Of a stretch of 59,133 bases of DNA, positions 55,612 to 59,133 are shown one piece after another. The position numbers were made by a program, and so were the translations under genes. The DNA comes from Actinomortierella ambigua. Its lineage: Eukaryota; Mortierellomycota; Mortierellomycetes; Mortierellales; Mortierellaceae. How positions within the stretch are numbered: the first letter of the stretch is position 1; each line of letters begins with the position of its first letter. The notes below the pieces were generated by a model that was not told the DNA's origin, made no database searches, and worked only from the letters and a program-made list of their open reading frames with translations. The stretch spans positions 1 through 59,133 of the forward strand of contig JAAAJB010000161.1 of the NCBI GenBank assembly GCA_016098155.1, read 5' to 3'.

Positions 55612-55735
55612 ACACCCTCACTCTCTCACACCCACCCACCCAAACAACACCGACACAGATACACACACACACACACTCTCTCACTCATTGCTATCCTCTA
55701 ATTTACCTCTTCTTGTCAACATCACATCGTATATC
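55391..55735. promoter_or_regulatory. Divergent promoter / leader with (CT)n
   Basis: 345 bases shared by the small minus-strand gene and the ankyrin gene. The plus strand is almost wholly C/T and C/A-rich. An in-frame ATG at 55430 would add ~100 Ser/Leu/His residues encoded by simple repeats and is unlikely to be the start. Confidence 0.6.
55563..55607. repeat. (CT)n microsatellite
   Basis: About 45 bases of CT dinucleotides, followed by CA-rich repeats, in the leader of the ankyrin gene. Confidence 0.9.
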
Positions 55736-58700
55736 ATGAGCATCACGTCGGTGGCATCAAAAGAAGACCTAGCAGCTCTGGAATGGTTACAGGAACGATG
55801 GGGCCCGTACTCTGTCGACCTCCCTCCCATGCAGCCCATGGAAGTGGCAGTACGAGAGGGTGACTATCATGCCGTGGCATTCATCCTTGCCATGCGGAGG
55901 CGCTCGCGGCTATCACAAATTCTGGATGAGTTGGAGGACCATCGTCGGCAGGAACAACTGCAACAGCAGCAGCTGTATCAACAACAACAGCAGCAGGGTG
56001 GTTTCCAGGGGTCAGGGGTGATTGTCAATGGCAATGCCGCTTCACACTCACGCAGAGCACTCGACCCGGAGGCGGCCTTGTATGCACGGCCTGGCCAGTG
56101 GACGCACGACAAACCTCAGGGCCATGGGCAGACGTACCTTCACGTCGCCTGCACGGCGGTCTTGCACGACGATCCAATGGTGCTATGGAACATGATCTCC
56201 ATCCTGCTGCACGAAGGCTATAACCCGATGGCCCAAACCACCGATGGAGCGACACCTCTCCACGTCCTTGTTCAGGAGCAGCCTCAGGCGCTCGACTCGA
56301 TCCGGCTCTTGGTCGACAACGGCGCCAATGTCAACCACAGGACCAAGAAGGGTCTTTCGGTCCTGCACACGTTGGCGCATTCGTATCGCCCTGGTTGCCT
56401 TGAAGCAATGAAGCTGCTGGTTTCGTACGGTGCTGACGTCAAGGCTATCAGCACGCATGGATGGAGCGTCATGCATACGTTTGCCCGATACAACTCGGAT
56501 CCGTATGACTGTATCAAGTATCTCATCGAGCATGGCGTGTCCGTTCATTCCCAAACGGATGAAAAGTGTACGGTTCTGCATGCACTGGCCCGTTGCATCT
56601 TCAAGGGTGAATACACGCGCGAGAGCAAGGACATGTACAAGACCCTCAAGCTGGTCGTCGAGCATGGCGTTGACGTCAATGCCACAACCGTCAAGGGCTG
56701 GACGGCCCTCCACTACACGGCCAAGGACAACCCACAGCCGGTCGAAGCGATGGCGTATCTGCTGCAGAAGGGCGCTGACGTGAACGTCATTGGTGCTGAT
56801 GGCTGGAGCGTGTTGCACTGCTTGGTCCGATACAACCCAACACCATTGGAGGGCATCCGGCTGTTGATCCAGGCCGGCATCGATGTGAATGTGCTCAAGG
56901 CTCATCATGCGACGGCGCTCCACTCCCTGGCGAAGCATTGCACGGACCCCCATGAGCTGTTGGAATCGATTCGTGCGCTTTTGGAGGCTGGCGTCGATGT
57001 GAATGCGCGAGGAAAGAAGGACTGGACTACTTTGCATTATCTCGTGTACAGCAATAGCAACCCGGTCGAGCCCCTCAAACTGCTGCTGGAGAATGGCGCA
57101 CATGTCAATGACAAGACGGCGGACGGATGGTCGCCGACCCATCTACTGGCCAACACCAACACGGACCCTCTGGAGGCGCTCAAGGTCCTGGTCGCCTATG
57201 GAGCGGAGGTAAATGCTGTGGGCAAGAACGGCTGGTCGGTCCTTCATAGTGTGGCACGCTGCACACCCAAACCGCTCGAGTCGATCCGGTTCCTGTTGGA
57301 GAGCGGGGCTGACCCGAGAGTGACGACGCAGGATGGATGGAGTGTGCTCCATTTCTTGGCCAACTATTGCAGCGACCCGCTAGAGAGCATGCGTCTGATG
57401 ATCGACAAGGGTGCGGACGTGAATGCCAAGACCAAGAGCGACTGGACCTCTCTGCATCTTGTGGCAAGAGCCAACAAGGACCCCTATGATCTGTTCAAGC
57501 TGCTGTTGTCACGTGGAGCAGATGCCAAGGCGATTGGACATCGGGACTGGACGGTGCTCCATTCGCTTGTCCGGTACAACCGAGCGCCATATGAGTGCAT
57601 CAAGTTGTTGATCGATCACGAAGCCGACTTCCGACGCAAGACTGGCAGCGACTGGACCTGTATGGATCTGCTGACGCGGTACTGTGCCGACCCGGTGCCG
57701 TCCATTCGACTGCTGCTCGAGAAGGGCGCACAACTCACGTCCCAATCGATCTTCCATGTGGCCGAGTACAACCAGGATCCGTGTGTGGCGCTCGACTTGA
57801 TTTTGCAGTACAAACCCGAGGGTGCGAAAGAGCTGGACACGAAGGGCAACTCGGCGATGCACATTGTTGTCTCACGGCAAAAGGACCCCATTCCTGCGCT
57901 GATGGTGCTTATGCGACATAACGGCGACCTCAATGCCCGTGGATTTATGGGGCGTACACCGCTGCATGATGCGATCGAAAGAGCGGACCATCAACTGGTG
58001 GCGGATGTCTTGCTGGACTGGATGCTGGCGCATGGAGCGGACCCATACCTGGCATTTGAGGAGCACGGAACGCCGATAAACGCTCTGCTGTTGGCGGCGA
58101 AGACCGGACGGGAGAACTGTGTGCGGATCCTTTGGGAGTGGATGGGAGATGAACTGACGCTGAAGGAGGTGGAGATGGTGCGGTCAGAAGCGATCGGTCG
58201 GCGTGTACGCGAGTTTTTCCGCAAGGAGATCCAGAAGCGCAAGGAGATGAATTGCTTGGACCCGTTGTACTTGGTCAATGAGTTTAATGAAAAGCTGTCG
58301 TTGCCGGCGGCCTCGTCACCACCCTCCATCGGTAGTAGCAGCGCCAGATCGAACTTGCCCTCGTCGGTGATGGCCCCGGCATCGATACCCATGGCGACCC
58401 CTGCTGGAATAAGTGGACTGGCAGCAACAGGGGATCATGGAATCCATAGCGAGCTTGTGCTGCAGGACGGAGTGGCAAGACCTGCCACGCAACTTCATGT
58501 GTATCCACTTGCAGGCGGCGTGCCTGGAGCTGGCGATGGACATGCACCGCATATGGAGCATATCACGCCTCATATGCTCTTTGCCAATCATCGCCACGCC
58601 TTTGGCAGCCCAGACCTGGACATGGATGTGGATACCGATGGCCGGCGCTTTGAACTCAGCACCACCACGACAGGTACTGAAGAAAAAAAAATGGCCGACT

Positions 58701-58860
58701 GCCCATGTTCTCTATGCTTATTTTATTTTTCGATTGACCCAATTTTGAATCCCGTTTTAACAATATCTTCATGCCCTCTCCTTTTTCTCTCATCATAGAA
58801 ACGCGATCGAGTCTGTCATGGCTGAGTGCCCGTACTCAGTTCCTAGTGAAGACTCGATGA
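55736..58860 (+). CDS. Ankyrin-repeat protein (about 15-17 repeats)
   Basis: Two exons, 55736-58673 and 58799-58860, giving 999 residues. The open frame would run past 58673, but a donor (ACAG|GTACTG) and acceptor (CATCATAG) give a short last exon ending in basic residues. Residues 1-60 are helical, followed by a Gln-run (~66-85). From ~122 to ~815 the protein is an ankyrin array. The repeats are unusual: about 34-36 residues, with the usual G-x-TPLH replaced by (D/N)GWSVLH or DWTxLH, and a conserved middle like ARYNxxPLESIRLLLExGADVN. The last repeats return to the classical GRTPLHDA form. A Ser/Pro-rich tail (~860-999) closes it. Ankyrin arrays bind partner proteins. No kinase, PDZ, F-box or enzymatic domain and no membrane segment are seen, so the function is open. 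Confidence 0.88.
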
Positions 58861-59133
58861 ACATAAATCATTTATCTGTCTTTCTCTTTGTGGTCTCTTT
58901 GTGAAGGCAATGAAGTAGGGAATAAATGAGCCGAATCTTTCTTCGAAAACTAGTAGTGATCCGTACTGGTAAACTCGCTACGCCTACTGGTAGCTGGGGC
59001 TGTTAGTTGTCGTTGTTGTCTTTTATTTCATTTTCGTTTCTATTCTTGCTTGTGTTCTGTTTGTTCTGTTTTATTTCGATTGTTGGGTGTTGGAGTTGAG
59101 AGGGAGAGCGTAACGCTGTAGTGGTTTCATTTT
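58861..59133. other. 3' region of the ankyrin gene to the window end
   Basis: It contains AATAAA at 58921-58926, 60 bases after the stop, as the likely polyadenylation signal, then T-rich sequence. No further gene seen. Confidence 0.6.

Noticed and set aside
55430..55735. Upstream ATG extension of the ankyrin protein by ~100 residues
   Set aside because: The extension is encoded by CT/CA simple repeats and reads as Ser/Leu/His low complexity. The ATG at 55736 starts normal protein sequence.
58674..58798. Read-through C-terminus of the ankyrin open frame
   Set aside because: The sequence after 58673 turns hydrophobic and T-rich. A GT donor and CATCATAG acceptor give a plausible short final exon.

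Overview
The window looks like a filamentous fungus of the Mucoromycota, most likely Mortierellomycotina (Mortierella-like). This is inferred, not proven. The genes have short GT-AG introns, several carrying long poly-T or poly-A runs. (CT)n/(GA)n tracts sit in introns and promoters. There is a fungal homocitrate synthase (alpha-aminoadipate lysine pathway), F-box/LRR-like genes, and kinases joined to Sel1 repeats, a combination known to be expanded in Mucoromycota. Two 10-N placeholders mark assembly gaps. I see no tRNA, rRNA, CRISPR array or intact mobile element.

Layout. 0-14 kb: the 3' end of an LRR gene, splicing factor MFAP1, a kinesin-14, a convergent three-repeat Myb regulator, and a C1orf74/DUF4504-like gene. 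14.8-20.4 kb: a PDK1-type kinase (PH-like domain broken by insertions, two introns near 1 kb). 20.5-28.8 kb: a tandem kinase-pseudokinase gene diverges from an F-box/LRR gene. This block has been duplicated: the second copy keeps an intact F-box gene but only relics of the kinase 5' half, and a CREG 3'-end relic marks the junction. An intact CREG-like secreted protein gene follows. 28.8-36.6 kb: mostly non-coding, with one highly codon-biased gene for a cysteine-rich, single-pass membrane protein that has its own TATA box. 36.6-45 kb (minus strand): a pseudokinase behind an N-terminal helical domain (MLKL-like architecture), a domesticated pogo/Tigger transposase that has lost its catalytic acids, an Sdt1/Phm8-type HAD phosphatase whose reading frame seems to need a 2-nt exon, and a small membrane protein. 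45-59 kb: a kinase-Sel1-kinase protein, homocitrate synthase, a very large membrane-anchored oligopeptidase B-like peptidase, a small gene with a possible frameshift, and a 999-residue ankyrin protein.

The genes do not form an operon-like pathway. The strongest theme is signalling: four kinase-family genes plus a kinase relic in 59 kb. Two of these proteins carry a domain lacking the DFG aspartate, and two have doubled kinase domains. All exon coordinates were assembled by eye from splice sites, reading phase and family conservation.
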